Positions 22,139 through 30,819 of a DNA stretch of 64,000 nt are shown here, one piece after another; the first letter of the stretch is position 1, and each line of letters starts with the position of its first letter. The translations under genes and the position numbers were made by a program. Source of the stretch: Oribacterium sp. (lineage in GTDB: Bacteria; Bacillota_A; Clostridia; Lachnospirales; Lachnospiraceae); NCBI GenBank assembly GCA_004554245.1, contig SFND01000001.1, forward strand, positions 1-64,000. Direction: 5' to 3'. The notes beneath the pieces were generated by a model, which saw only the letters and a list, made by a program, of their open reading frames with translations, did not search any database and was not told the origin of the DNA.

Positions 22139-23434
22139 TCATATGCACCAGGCGGCGTAGAGCGGGATCGAGTAGAGCCGGTCCTGCCATCCGAAATTGA
22201 GCTCGGAGAAGCGGATCGCGTAGTCCGGCTGGTACTTCTCGCGATAATTTCGGAGGCTGGTGGAGCGCTTGTTTCGACCGGATTTGATTTCGATCGGGAT
22301 GATCTGCTCATTCAGGTCACTTACCAGATCGATTGCCATGCTTTCAGATGGCTTGAAATAGTAGAGCGCACGGTTCTTACTCGCGAACTGCTGCATCACG
22401 TAGTTTTCGGTCACGGCTCCCTTATAAATATTGTGCACATCCGGCAGCAGGTCGCGATAGTGCAGGCCGCACATATGTGTCAGCAGGCCGGTGTCGGAGA
22501 GATAGACCTTGAAGCTGTCGCTGTTTTCGTAGCCGCTGAGTGGTGAGAGTGGTGCTTCCAGACGATGAACTTTATAAATCATGCCGGAGGCACCCAGCCA
22601 GTCGATCGGCGCGAAGTAGTCTCGTTTATTTGCTTTCGGTTTCACTTCGCTGTATCTGAACTTCGGATTTTCCTTTGCAAGCTGTCGCGGAATCGAGCGA
22701 TAAACTTCCGTGATTTTTACGCTTTCCGCAGGACTCGTCACGTATTTCGTCATGTCGGCGAGATAAGCGAGGCGCAGGTTTTCGTAAATCAGCGGATCGA
22801 CCTCAACCGCCAGTTTTTCGCTTTCCAGATAGGATAAAACGGCCTGTGGCATACCGCCGATATAGAGATAGTCCTGGTACAGACGCAGTGCCTTCTCGTG
22901 CACGCCTTCCGCCAGAGGCATTCGCCCGAGGTACGCTTCCCGGATACCATCGCGGAGGAGGTCTTCGCCACAGGCGAGGAGAAACTCTTCGAAATCCATC
23001 GGGTACATCTTCAGTATGCGGACCTTTCCCACCGGGAAGGAGCCCTCGAAACGTTTCAGCTTCACGCCGAGGAGACTGCCGGCACAGAGGATGCGATAGG
23101 GCTTATCGGATTCACAGAAGTATTTGAGGGATGTAATCGCTCTTTCGCAGGACTGAATTTCATCGAAAAAGATCGGTGTGCGGTCGTCCACGCGCTGTCC
23201 GAGAATCTGACTGATCTGCAGAAGAATCGTCTCCGGATCGAGATTTCCCTTAAACACCGATGCGATATCGGCCCGCTCCTCGAGATTGATATAGATATAG
23301 TTCGGATACGTTTCTTCGCAGAATTTCCGGATGATCCAGGTCTTTCCGATCTGCCGAGCACCGATCACCAGCAGCGGTGACGGGATGCGCTTCTGCTCCC
23401 ACTCCATCAGCTGCTCATAAAATTTTCTATACAT
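22139..23434 (-). CDS. ATP-binding protein, AAA_14 + DUF4143
   Basis: A 431-residue ATPase. N-terminal P-loop VIGARQIGKTWIIRKF (Walker A GARQIGKT, about residues 26-33), Walker B TPIFFDEIQ, sensor region ILCAGSLLG. The C-terminal DUF4143 domain carries a nuclease-like motif: DLVSDLNEQIIPIEIKSG resembles the E/D...ExK core of PD-(D/E)xK proteins. The family is widespread in Clostridia and Bacteroidetes with no settled function; defence or mobile-element roles have been suggested. ATG 23434 is chosen for GAGGTG; the frame opens 33 bases earlier. The upstream gap carries phased repeats. Confidence 0.85.
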   Translation of the reverse strand: MYRKFYEQLMEWEQKRIPSPLLVIGARQIGKTWIIRKFCEETYPNYIYINLEERADIASVFKGNLDPETILLQISQILGQRVDDRTPIFFDEIQSCERAITSLKYFCESDKPYRILCAGSLLGVKLKRFEGSFPVGKVRILKMYPMDFEEFLLACGEDLLRDGIREAYLGRMPLAEGVHEKALRLYQDYLYIGGMPQAVLSYLESEKLAVEVDPLIYENLRLAYLADMTKYVTSPAESVKITEVYRSIPRQLAKENPKFRYSEVKPKANKRDYFAPIDWLGASGMIYKVHRLEAPLSPLSGYENSDSFKVYLSDTGLLTHMCGLHYRDLLPDVHNIYKGAVTENYVMQQFASKNRALYYFKPSESMAIDLVSDLNEQIIPIEIKSGRNKRSTSLRNYREKYQPDYAIRFSELNFGWQDRLYSIPLYAAWCI

Positions 23435-23623
23435 GCATCGCACCTCGCTTTCCGTAGTGTACATCATGAAAAAGTTATACTAAAACCAGCCCAGAGTTTC
23501 ATAAACGCCATAAGCCTATTATGAATTTTCGGGTTAATTAACGCTCGTTCCAGGATAGCATGGCTATAGGATGATTGTAGCATCGTAAAGGTAGGAAATC
23601 CATGGATCAGACAGCATTTCTGT

Positions 23624-23702
23624 GAAAAAGATGAAATATTTCAACAAAAAAACGCGAAAAAGATGAAATGCTGCAGGAAATTAATACGAAGAAGATGAAA
23701 TG
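23624..23702. repeat. three phased repeats upstream of the DUF4143 ATPase
   Basis: Units beginning at 23624, 23656 and 23688 share GAARAAGATGAAAT and then a variable palindrome centre (TGAAATATTTCA, TGAAATGCTGCA, TGAAATGCTTCA). The period is exactly 32 bp, about three helical turns. An inverted partial copy (agcatttc) is at 23613-23620. The rest of the 337-base gap has no gene. Confidence 0.65.
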
Positions 23703-23704
23703 CT

Positions 23705-23745
23705 TCAAGAAAAGCGCATCACTCGGGTTGAAACGAGTGATGCGC
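23705..23745 (-). terminator. terminator of the bile salt hydrolase gene
   Basis: Arms GCGCATCACTCG (23714-23725) and CGAGTGATGCGC (23734-23745), followed on the minus strand by TTTTCTT. Confidence 0.8.
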
Positions 23746-23771
23746 TGACACGGTTTTCTGATCTGCGAAGT

Positions 23772-24758
23772 TTAGTTCACCCACTTTACTTCGCCTTCGA
23801 GTTCGATCGGGTAGCGGCGAAGTTCGCTTCCGTCGAGGTCTTCGTGGTGCATGTCGACGGCGTGGATCTGGTGATTGTCGTAGGTCGTGTAGTAGTAGAT
23901 GCCCTTCGTTGCGTTGCAGCAGGAGGTGTAAATCGTGATCTCATACTTGTCTTCAGCGACCTCACAGCAGCCGCGCTGCTGGTCGACGGAGCCGAGGATA
24001 TGGAAGAACTGGCTCACGCTGGAGCGCTCGTCATCCCTGGAAAGGGAGCTCAGCTTCGTGAAGGCAACCTTCACGAAACGAGACTGACTCGACAGATCGC
24101 CCGGGATACCCAGGCCGCCCATGCCACGGCTGTAGGCCTGAAGCGGAAGTACACCGGCGAAGCTGGCATCCGGCTGCGTCCGGGAAACGCCAGGGTAGTT
24201 GTTGAGGGCGAACATCTGGCTCGGGAACGGTGGGTTGTTCGTCATGACGCCGACCGGGTTATCGTATACATGAAGACCATCCGCCATCGACTCGACGACG
24301 ATGCACTCATCCCTGTCTGCGATGATCCAGTGGAGCTGTGCTGCCGGCAGCTGCTCGCTGAACGGGGTCTTCAGAAGTCGAAGTGTCGCGAGCTTCGTCC
24401 GCGCATCGTCGACCGTTGCACACTGCGCGAGGATCCACGGGATAAATTCGAACTGCGCGACCTGATCGGTCTCTGCTGGCACATCCGGGAGAGCATCCTG
24501 ATAGACCGCATTGCCCACGAAATTAAGGCCCGCCATGCCGAGGCCCTTTTCGTTCACGCCATCATAGTAAAGCGGGTAGCCGCCGGCCACGAAGGCCATG
24601 CCGATGATTGCGTAGTGCGACTTCAGCTCGCCGGCGTGGCGGAACCGGAACGGATAGTTTCGCGGCGTGACCGTCACCTCTTCACCATAGGAAAGCTCAT
24701 AATCGAGCGTTCTGCCGATGTAAAAATCCTTCGTCTTATAGGTTGCTGCTGTACACAT
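23772..24758 (-). CDS. bsh: choloylglycine hydrolase (bile salt hydrolase)
   Basis: An N-terminal nucleophile hydrolase of 328 residues that deconjugates glycine- or taurine-bile acids. The nucleophile Cys2 directly follows Met1 (MCTAAT), to be exposed by Met removal. Other active-site positions are in register: R16 and D19 (IGRTLDYE), N79 (GMAGLNF), the NN pair at 173-174 (TNNPPF) and R226 (SQSRFVKV). The length is that of the bile salt/penicillin V acylase family, and GLNF plus the TNNPPF region favour bile salt hydrolase. No signal peptide, so it is cytoplasmic. RBS AAGGAG is about 10 bases upstream. This is a marker of life in the animal gut. It is its own transcription unit. Confidence 0.9.
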   Translation of the reverse strand: MCTAATYKTKDFYIGRTLDYELSYGEEVTVTPRNYPFRFRHAGELKSHYAIIGMAFVAGGYPLYYDGVNEKGLGMAGLNFVGNAVYQDALPDVPAETDQVAQFEFIPWILAQCATVDDARTKLATLRLLKTPFSEQLPAAQLHWIIADRDECIVVESMADGLHVYDNPVGVMTNNPPFPSQMFALNNYPGVSRTQPDASFAGVLPLQAYSRGMGGLGIPGDLSSQSRFVKVAFTKLSSLSRDDERSSVSQFFHILGSVDQQRGCCEVAEDKYEITIYTSCCNATKGIYYYTTYDNHQIHAVDMHHEDLDGSELRRYPIELEGEVKWVN

Positions 24759-24943
24759 TGTCTCTTTAAACTCCTTTCGTCAATGTTTATAAATATACGT
24801 TCGATGAAACGTCGCCTGAGGTCTGCACGTGCTGCACGCGTGCGTCCAGGGTGGATAAACCACTTACGTTCAGGCATCGGATAAATGATAAAGTGATTGT
24901 AGACCGCAGCGGCAGGAGAATCCATAGCTTCACAGAAATTTCA

Positions 24944-24969
24944 CAGGGCGCTGGAAATCCAGCGCCCTG
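24944..24969 (-). terminator. hairpin after gntP
   Basis: CAGGGCGCTGG-aaat-CCAGCGCCCTG. The T-tract on the minus strand is poor (tgtgaaatttc), so termination is likely but not certain. The rest of the 24759-24995 gap shows no gene. Confidence 0.6.
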
Positions 24970-24995
24970 CGTGTATATCTATATGATTCTGTGTA

Positions 24996-26339
24996 TCAAT
25001 GCACGAAGATCAGTGACAGGATGAATACGACGATGATCGTCGTGACACCCATGACTGCCGTCATACCGGTCTGGCACTTATATGCGTCCTTCGTATCCAT
25101 GTCGGAGAACTGCGATACAACCCAGAAGTAAGAGTCATTGGCATGAGAAACCGTCATAGAGCCGGCACCGATCGCCATGATGACCAGTACCTTTGCGAGA
25201 GGAGATGTGAAGCCGAGGGACGGCATCATTGGCGCAATCATCGCTGAGGTCGTGATCATCGCAACGGTGGATGCACCCATCGCAGTCTTCAGAAGTGCCG
25301 CGATGATGAACGGAAGGAAAACGCCGACGCCGAGTCCGAGCAGGGATGCACTGAGTGCGTCCGCGATCGGAAGCTTCTGAAGGATGGCACCGAAGGATCC
25401 GCCGGCGCCGGTGATGGCCAGAATACCTGCAGAGTTGGTAACGCCCTCGGTGATCCACTTCAGCGCGTTCTCCTTTTCACTCTTCGGAATCAGCGTCATG
25501 GAAAGGAACACACCGATGATCAGCGCGATAACCGGATTACCGATGAAGGAGAAGAAGGACTTCACGGCACCGGAGCCGAATGGTGCGCTTGGGAAATCGC
25601 TGACGGACTTCAGTGCGATCAGGATGATCGGAAGAAGAATCGGGGAGAAACTGTGCAGTGCACCTGGCAGCTGGCCGTACTTCTCCATCAGCTCATCGAC
25701 GGTATACTCCGGATTCGCCGGGATGTCGATCTTGCTGGAAACCTTGTTGGCATATACCAGTGCCGAAACCACGGCCGGAATGGAAACCAGAAGGCCGACG
25801 AGAATCGTGAGTCCGAGGTCTGCTTCCAGCGTGCCCGCCATCGCAATCGGTCCCGGTGTCGGCGGTACCAGACAGTGGGTCGCATAAAGACCACCGGACA
25901 GGGCCGTCGCCATCACTGCGAGGGAAATGTTACTGCGGTTTGCCAGTGCCTTCGAAATCGGGCTCAGAATAACGAAACCGGAATCACAGAATACCGGGAT
26001 ACCGGTGATGTAGCCGGTGATACCCATCGTCAGCACGCTTCGATCCTTGCCGACGATCTTCAGAATCGAATTTGCCATCGTCAGCGCGGCACCGGTCTTC
26101 TCCAGGATGGTGCCGATGATGGTACCACAAAGGATGACGATACCGATGCTTGCGAGGATATTACCGAAGCCGCTCTTCACGGTATCGATGACCTCGCCCG
26201 CTGGAATACCACATACCAGACCGACTAAAATCGCAATCACAGTCAGCACCAGGAACGGGTGCATGTTGAACTTTGAAATCGCGATGACCATACAAACAAC
26301 GGCTAAAAATATAACGCCAAAAATGAATAAACCAGACAT
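24996..26339 (-). CDS. gntP: GntP family gluconate/hexuronate-type permease
   Basis: A 447-residue membrane symporter with about 12-14 helices of the GntP family, which import gluconate, glycerate or related sugar acids with protons. Recognised segments are GFGNILASIGIVILCGTIIG, TGYITGIPVFCDSGFVILSP, TALSGGLYATHCLVPPTPGPIA and SHANDSYFWVVSQFSDM. ATG 26339 is preferred: AGGAGG lies 7 bases before it but only 1 base before the alternative ATG at 26345. It follows a CdaR-type regulator by 21 bases, so the two form one operon with the regulator first. No glycerate kinase or gluconate kinase is present, so the substrate stays open. Confidence 0.9.
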   Translation of the reverse strand: MSGLFIFGVIFLAVVCMVIAISKFNMHPFLVLTVIAILVGLVCGIPAGEVIDTVKSGFGNILASIGIVILCGTIIGTILEKTGAALTMANSILKIVGKDRSVLTMGITGYITGIPVFCDSGFVILSPISKALANRSNISLAVMATALSGGLYATHCLVPPTPGPIAMAGTLEADLGLTILVGLLVSIPAVVSALVYANKVSSKIDIPANPEYTVDELMEKYGQLPGALHSFSPILLPIILIALKSVSDFPSAPFGSGAVKSFFSFIGNPVIALIIGVFLSMTLIPKSEKENALKWITEGVTNSAGILAITGAGGSFGAILQKLPIADALSASLLGLGVGVFLPFIIAALLKTAMGASTVAMITTSAMIAPMMPSLGFTSPLAKVLVIMAIGAGSMTVSHANDSYFWVVSQFSDMDTKDAYKCQTGMTAVMGVTTIIVVFILSLIFVH

Positions 26340-26360
26340 TTTCATACCTCCTTTTATTTT

Positions 26361-27611
26361 TTAAAAAATCTGGTTCCAGTACTCCAGCAGCAGACGAACA
26401 TAGAATTCCCGCACAAACGCCGTATCCTTTTCGATTCCCAGAAGCTGGTATAGCCGCTTCATCCGATACAGCAAGGAATTCTTATGCAGGTGCAGCCGTT
26501 CCGAAGCGCTGGTTGCACTTCCATTTTCCTCGTAGTAGCACTCCGCCGTGTGTAGAAGCAGTTCGGCCTGCTTCTCCCCCTCCTGCAGCAGCCGCTCCGC
26601 CATCTCCCGGACGGCCCGATCGCCGCCATAACTGATGAAGCGTCCCAGCAGATACCGCATCCTGCACGAATGCTCTTCGAGATTTTGAATCTCCCCTCCT
26701 TTCATCTCTTTCATTATCATCACTTCACGCATACCTTCCGGTATTTCGTTCATCGTTTTACATATACCGCTTATGACGGTCCGCCAGCCAGGGTGCGAGC
26801 GGATTTCCGCGATCAGCTTCCCGATACGATTCTGACCATTCCGTTCATCCAGCTGCTCCCGTTCGAAGAGCCGACCAATGTCTCCTTCAGGTGGCGTTGC
26901 CTCTGAGGCATCACAGTCACTATGTTCATGTGTCAGCCACTCTTCACTGGATTTCTCCGAAGTATCGCTCAGCAGGATTACATAGCTCTGCTTATAAAAG
27001 CCAAATACATCGCGCTGTCGGTCCAGAATCCCCTTCCATACCAGCGACTGAACCGCATGGGACAGTGACTCTACATATTCATCCGTGCTTTCCGCAGTCT
27101 CCTGATAAATCAGGATGACCCGATACGGAAATGCGAGATGTACATCCAGAAAATCACAGAGCTGCTGTACCTTTTCGCGTTGCGTCTCATCGCCCAGTAT
27201 GAGCGAGCGAAGCAGCTGCGTGCCGATCTCCGATTCCATTTTCTGCTTTTGCGCCAGCTGGAACTGTGCAAACTGCTGTGATACATACACACAGAGCAGA
27301 TTTGCTGTATCCCGAACCTCCGCCTCATCGCCGAACATTCCGACGACACCGATCATCTCATCCTCGAGATAAATCGGCATATTGTAGCCCTCGCGTGCAC
27401 CTGGGTACGCTGCCAGATTCTCTTTTCGAACCAGCACTGGCTTTCCGGTCGCCAGCACCTCTGCGGCGCCCTGATGAAAGGTGCCGATGCGATTCTTTTC
27501 CGTCGACGCGATGATAATCGCGTTCGTATCCATGATATTGATCGTGCGATGACCCACCAGCGCCGACGTCGCTTCCACGAAATCCTGGGCCATCGTTGCT
27601 ATTTCTTTCAT
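26361..27611 (-). CDS. cdaR: CdaR family sugar-diacid regulator
   Basis: A 416-residue transcriptional regulator. The N-terminal putative sugar-diacid recognition domain is seen (MAQDFVEATSALVGHRTINIMD, read MAQDFVEATSALVGH and RTINIMD; GTFHQGAAEVLATGKP; YNMPIYLEDEMIGVVGMFG). The C-terminal PucR-type helix-turn-helix ASERLHLHKNSLLYRMKRL is complete. CdaR in E. coli activates glucarate, galactarate and glycerate genes. Here it is the first gene before gntP, which suggests that it controls uptake of the same ligand. The middle region is diverged. Confidence 0.85.
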   Translation of the reverse strand: MKEIATMAQDFVEATSALVGHRTINIMDTNAIIIASTEKNRIGTFHQGAAEVLATGKPVLVRKENLAAYPGAREGYNMPIYLEDEMIGVVGMFGDEAEVRDTANLLCVYVSQQFAQFQLAQKQKMESEIGTQLLRSLILGDETQREKVQQLCDFLDVHLAFPYRVILIYQETAESTDEYVESLSHAVQSLVWKGILDRQRDVFGFYKQSYVILLSDTSEKSSEEWLTHEHSDCDASEATPPEGDIGRLFEREQLDERNGQNRIGKLIAEIRSHPGWRTVISGICKTMNEIPEGMREVMIMKEMKGGEIQNLEEHSCRMRYLLGRFISYGGDRAVREMAERLLQEGEKQAELLLHTAECYYEENGSATSASERLHLHKNSLLYRMKRLYQLLGIEKDTAFVREFYVRLLLEYWNQIF

Positions 27612-27626
27612 GTCACATTCCGAAAT

Positions 27627-28448
27627 TCACAGGAACAGGCAGTCGCCTGCGCCGAGGTAGCAGTGCCGGATATCCGGACGGGCGTCCAGCATCTCCTGGA
27701 GCAGTTCGCCGGAACAGTGGTTGAAGCCGATCAGACGGACACCCATGGCCTTCATCTCATCCAGCGTCTTTTCGATGCGCGGCCGGTCTGCCTCTACGAG
27801 GTGCGTACCGCCGAAGACCGCATACACCGGTCGGTGAAAGCGCATCTGCACCGACTTTAGAATATTGAGGATGCCCGGGTGGCTGCAGCCCACGATGACG
27901 ACGAGTCCCTCCGACCGTGTCAGCACCAGACAGACTTCATCTGAAAAATCATCCTGCTTCCAGCCCTCCTGATCCCGGAGCACGAAGCGTTTCGGAATCG
28001 TCTCGAAATCATGCGTCCGCTGGAATCCACTGACGACATAGCAGTCGTCCTCCAGCTTCATCATCTCACGACAGACGCGATGATCGATCCGACGTTCCTC
28101 CATCCAGCGCTCATCGAAGCCGCAGCCGAGATACGTCGCCTTCATCCCATCAAACGCATACTTTTCCTCGAAGTATCCGTCCCCCGTAATCAGCGGGCAG
28201 CTCAATCCACCCACAAAAAAGTACGGATATCCACCGCCATGGTCGTAGTGCCCATGACTTCCGACGGCGTAATCGATCGATTTGAGATCTACGTTCAGCT
28301 TTACTGCATTGTCATACGCAGCCCGACCGGCACCGAAATCGAAGAGAATCTTCGTCGTCCCGGTGTCCAGCAGAAACGACAGCCCATGCTCAGCCGTTAG
28401 TGCCTTCTGCTCGCTTCGGTGGTTATCCATGATTGCGGTCAGCTTCAC
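27627..28448 (-). CDS. MBL-fold metallo-hydrolase
   Basis: A metallo-beta-lactamase-fold enzyme of 273 residues, like the methanopterin-type dihydropterin synthase-related group. Metal ligands: SHGHYDHGGG (HxHxDH) after strand 4, CSHPGI and FGGTHL later, and a C-terminal GFNHCSGE. GTG 28448 is chosen, because GGAGG lies at the right distance (28455-28459), although the frame runs open another 31 codons. It lies 15 bases upstream of cdaR in the same direction and may share its transcript. The substrate is unknown. Confidence 0.8.
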   Translation of the reverse strand: MKLTAIMDNHRSEQKALTAEHGLSFLLDTGTTKILFDFGAGRAAYDNAVKLNVDLKSIDYAVGSHGHYDHGGGYPYFFVGGLSCPLITGDGYFEEKYAFDGMKATYLGCGFDERWMEERRIDHRVCREMMKLEDDCYVVSGFQRTHDFETIPKRFVLRDQEGWKQDDFSDEVCLVLTRSEGLVVIVGCSHPGILNILKSVQMRFHRPVYAVFGGTHLVEADRPRIEKTLDEMKAMGVRLIGFNHCSGELLQEMLDARPDIRHCYLGAGDCLFL

Positions 28449-28679
28449 ATCTACACCTCCATTTTCAGTTGTCAATTCACGATCTGTTCTGATAGCTTTA
28501 TTATCGCACTTTCGGAGATGGATTTCATTGTGCTGCAGCACAAATAAATATGCTGATTTTTAGTGAAATCGACGGATATTTGTGCGGGTTTTATTTTCAG
28601 TAACAAAATAGTGCACGGAACGGTCACGGCGTGTCCTCGACTTTTGGGCACAAAGTCTGGTTGAAATAGGATGAAGTGC

Positions 28680-28729
28680 TTTACATTTCTTTTAAATCGT
28701 TCTATACTTCGCTTTGTTCAAAAATGAAC
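28680..28729 (+). promoter_or_regulatory. promoter and operator of the MarR gene
   Basis: TTTACA (28680-28685), a 17-bp spacer and TATACT (28703-28708). The inverted repeat GTTCA-aaaa-TGAAC (28716-28729) lies at the transcription start and is a likely MarR site. The 300-base gap holds nothing else evident. Confidence 0.75.
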
Positions 28730-28749
28730 TAATCAAAAATGGAGGAAAC

Positions 28750-29172
28750 ATGTTCGATATTTCTTTTGCAGATAAGATCAGCCGGGCGTATACGCGGAGC
28801 TGTAAGGCGCTTTGTCATGAGCTCGACATCCCGCAGACGGCGTTCGATATCCTGATGTTTCTCGCGAATCATCCGGAGTACAAGAGCGCACGGGATATCG
28901 TGGAGATCCGCCGGATCAAGGCGAACCTGGTATCGATCAACGTCGACCGCCTGGTTCAGGAGGGACTGCTCGTGCGCTGCGAGGTCGCGCATGACCGCCG
29001 GAAGGTAGAGCTCAAGCTCACGGAGAAGGCGGCACCGATCGTCGAGAAAGGTCGCGCAGTGCAGGCGCAGTTTATCGACACACTGCTCCAGGGCATCGAT
29101 GAACCGACGCTCGCCGCGTTTCGCGCGGCGTTGATGCAGATGGAGAAAAATATAGCTCAGATCGATGGATGA
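28750..29172 (+). CDS. MarR family transcriptional regulator
   Basis: A 140-residue winged-helix regulator. The helix-turn-helix is at SARDIVEIRRIKANLVSINVDRLVQEG (about 46-72), followed by the wing CEVAHDRRKVELKLTEKA. MarR proteins usually repress their own gene and an adjacent exporter and are released by small aromatic or oxidising compounds. Here the next gene is a TauE-type permease 129 bases on, a plausible target. A GATCATG-type hairpin without T-run (about 29211-29241) lies in between. RBS GGAGG sets the ATG. Confidence 0.85.
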   Translation: MFDISFADKISRAYTRSCKALCHELDIPQTAFDILMFLANHPEYKSARDIVEIRRIKANLVSINVDRLVQEGLLVRCEVAHDRRKVELKLTEKAAPIVEKGRAVQAQFIDTLLQGIDEPTLAAFRAALMQMEKNIAQIDG

Positions 29173-29301
29173 CGCAGCGCACGGATACGGACATGCGTAC
29201 CGTTTCGACGATCATGATCCGGGCATTTGCCCGATGATCATGTGAGATAGACACAGAATTTTACAGGATGAGGGTCGATTTGACCCGATGGAGGCTTCAT
29301 T

Positions 29302-30078
29302 ATGTCACTTCTTTTTACGATTATCGTTACCTTTTTCGCCGGCATGGGCGCCGGTCTCGGCACCGGTTTCGCGGGGATGAGCGCAGCCGCCGTGATCACA
29401 CCGATGCTCATCACCTTCCTCGGCATGGATCCGTATAGGGCTGTCGGGATCGCGCTCTCATCGGATGTGCTGGCGAGCGCGGTTTCTGCCTATACCTATG
29501 GAAAGAATCAAAACCTCGACATCCGAAACGGCATCATCATGATGATCAGTGTGCTGATTTTTACCGTCGTCGGGAGCTATATTTCGTCGCTCGTACCATC
29601 TGCGACCATGGGGAGCTTCTCTGTCTTCATGACCTTCCTGCTCGGCATCAAGTTTATCGTGAAGCCGGTTATGACGACGAAGGAGTCCATGCAGGGCGTG
29701 TCCGCAAAGAAGCGGGCGATCCAGTCCATCCTCTGCGGTGTCCTGATCGGATTTATCTGTGGCTTCATCGGTGCCGGTGGTGGTATGATGATGCTGCTGA
29801 TCCTCACCTCCGTCCTCGGCTACGAGCTGAAGACCGCCGTGGGCACCAGCGTTTTCATCATGACCTTCACGGCGCTGACCGGCGCGGTTTCGCACTTCGC
29901 GATCGGTGGCATGCCGGATGTGACCGTCTGGGTGTTGTGCATCGTGTTCACTTTCCTCTGGGCGCGTGTCGCCGCCGTCTTCGCAAATCGGGCATCCGCG
30001 AAGACCCTGAATCGGGCGACCGGCGTCATCCTGGTGATCCTCGGCATCGTCGTGATGGGCTTTCAGTTTTTAAGTTGA
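29302..30078 (+). CDS. TauE/SafE (TSUP) family permease
   Basis: A 258-residue membrane protein with eight hydrophobic segments. Two-fold TSUP signatures are visible: GAGLGTGFAGMSAAAVITPML in the first half and GFICGFIGAGGGMMMLLILT with GTSVFIMTFTALTGA in the second. TSUP proteins export sulfite, sulfoacetate or other organosulfur anions. It lies downstream of MarR and 9 bases before a CYTH protein, so an operon with the latter is likely. Confidence 0.85.
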   Translation: MSLLFTIIVTFFAGMGAGLGTGFAGMSAAAVITPMLITFLGMDPYRAVGIALSSDVLASAVSAYTYGKNQNLDIRNGIIMMISVLIFTVVGSYISSLVPSATMGSFSVFMTFLLGIKFIVKPVMTTKESMQGVSAKKRAIQSILCGVLIGFICGFIGAGGGMMMLLILTSVLGYELKTAVGTSVFIMTFTALTGAVSHFAIGGMPDVTVWVLCIVFTFLWARVAAVFANRASAKTLNRATGVILVILGIVVMGFQFLS

Positions 30079-30087
30079 GGTAGAGAT

Positions 30088-30606
30088 ATGGGAATGGAAA
30101 TCGAGCGTAAGTGGATGGTGCAGGGCTGGCCGGAGGGCTATCCGCTGCGGAAGGAAGAGGAGATGCGACAGGGCTACGTGTCGGTGCGACCGACCGTGCG
30201 GATCCGTGAGGAGAAGCTGCGGGTGTCGGGGGAGGGCGCGCCGCTGAAGGACGAGTTCATCCTCTGCTTCAAGTCGAAGGGACGGCTCAGCCGGAAGGAA
30301 ATCGAGTTTTCGATCGAGGAAGCGCGCTTCCTCGAGCTCGAGGATCTCATCGGTCTGCCGCTGATCCCGAAGCTTCGCCGGACCTACCTGCTGCCGGATG
30401 GCCATCAGCTCGAGGTGAATCATGTAGACGAGGGCGCACCGACCGAGTTCTGGTATGCGGAAGTCGAGTTCAGAAGCGAGGACGAGGCACGGGCCTTCGA
30501 CCCGGCTTCGGTCGGCCTCGGCGCGTATCTGACGGACGACGTCACCGAGCAGCCGGGCCAGTCGATGGGGGCCTACTGGACAGCGACCCGCCTACAGCAG
30601 GCATGA
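30088..30606 (+). CDS. CYTH domain protein (triphosphate tunnel metalloenzyme)
   Basis: A 172-residue protein with the hallmark EIERKW motif at residues 4-9, then the alternating charged strands of the tunnel (RIREEKLRV, CFKSKGRLSRKEIEF, KLRRTYLLPDGHQLEVN, WYAEVEF). These enzymes hydrolyse inorganic triphosphate or nucleoside triphosphates, and some make cAMP. The N-terminal EXEXK form here is EIERK. A start at ATG 30088 is supported by GAGG nearby; ATG 30094 is an alternative. The substrate is unknown. Confidence 0.85.
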   Translation: MGMEIERKWMVQGWPEGYPLRKEEEMRQGYVSVRPTVRIREEKLRVSGEGAPLKDEFILCFKSKGRLSRKEIEFSIEEARFLELEDLIGLPLIPKLRRTYLLPDGHQLEVNHVDEGAPTEFWYAEVEFRSEDEARAFDPASVGLGAYLTDDVTEQPGQSMGAYWTATRLQQA

Positions 30607-30667
30607 AGTTCTGCGAAATCGAAGTGATAGTGCCGCTTAGGGTCCCCGGCTTAGATTGAACCGGTCT

Positions 30668-30706
30668 CGGAGTGCTGTGCCTCCGTTGCCGCCCCTCCGG
30701 GTCCCC
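30668..30706 (+). repeat. palindromic repeat family B, degenerate copy
   Basis: A 39-base core (cggagtgctgtgcctcc through ctccgggtcccc) matches 34065-34103 at all but four positions by eye. Only one arm is well kept here; the ends are eroded. Confidence 0.65.
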
Positions 30707-30730
30707 ACTACCAGAACGGTTACAAATCAA

Positions 30731-30763
30731 AATGGCTGTCGCACCATCGGGTGCGGCAGCCAT
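30731..30763 (-). terminator. terminator of the YoaK gene
   Basis: AATGGCTGTCGCACC-atc-GGGTGCGGCAGCCAT; on the minus strand it is followed by TTTTGATTTG. Confidence 0.7.
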
Positions 30764-30819
30764 ATAGCGTCTATATCAACATGTAACAGATGGAGCCCTC
30801 TGCACGAGCACCCCCGGGC

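Noticed and set aside
23624..23702. Possible CRISPR array (three repeats of 32-bp period)
   Set aside because: The units are adjacent, with no unique spacers between, and no cas genes are present.
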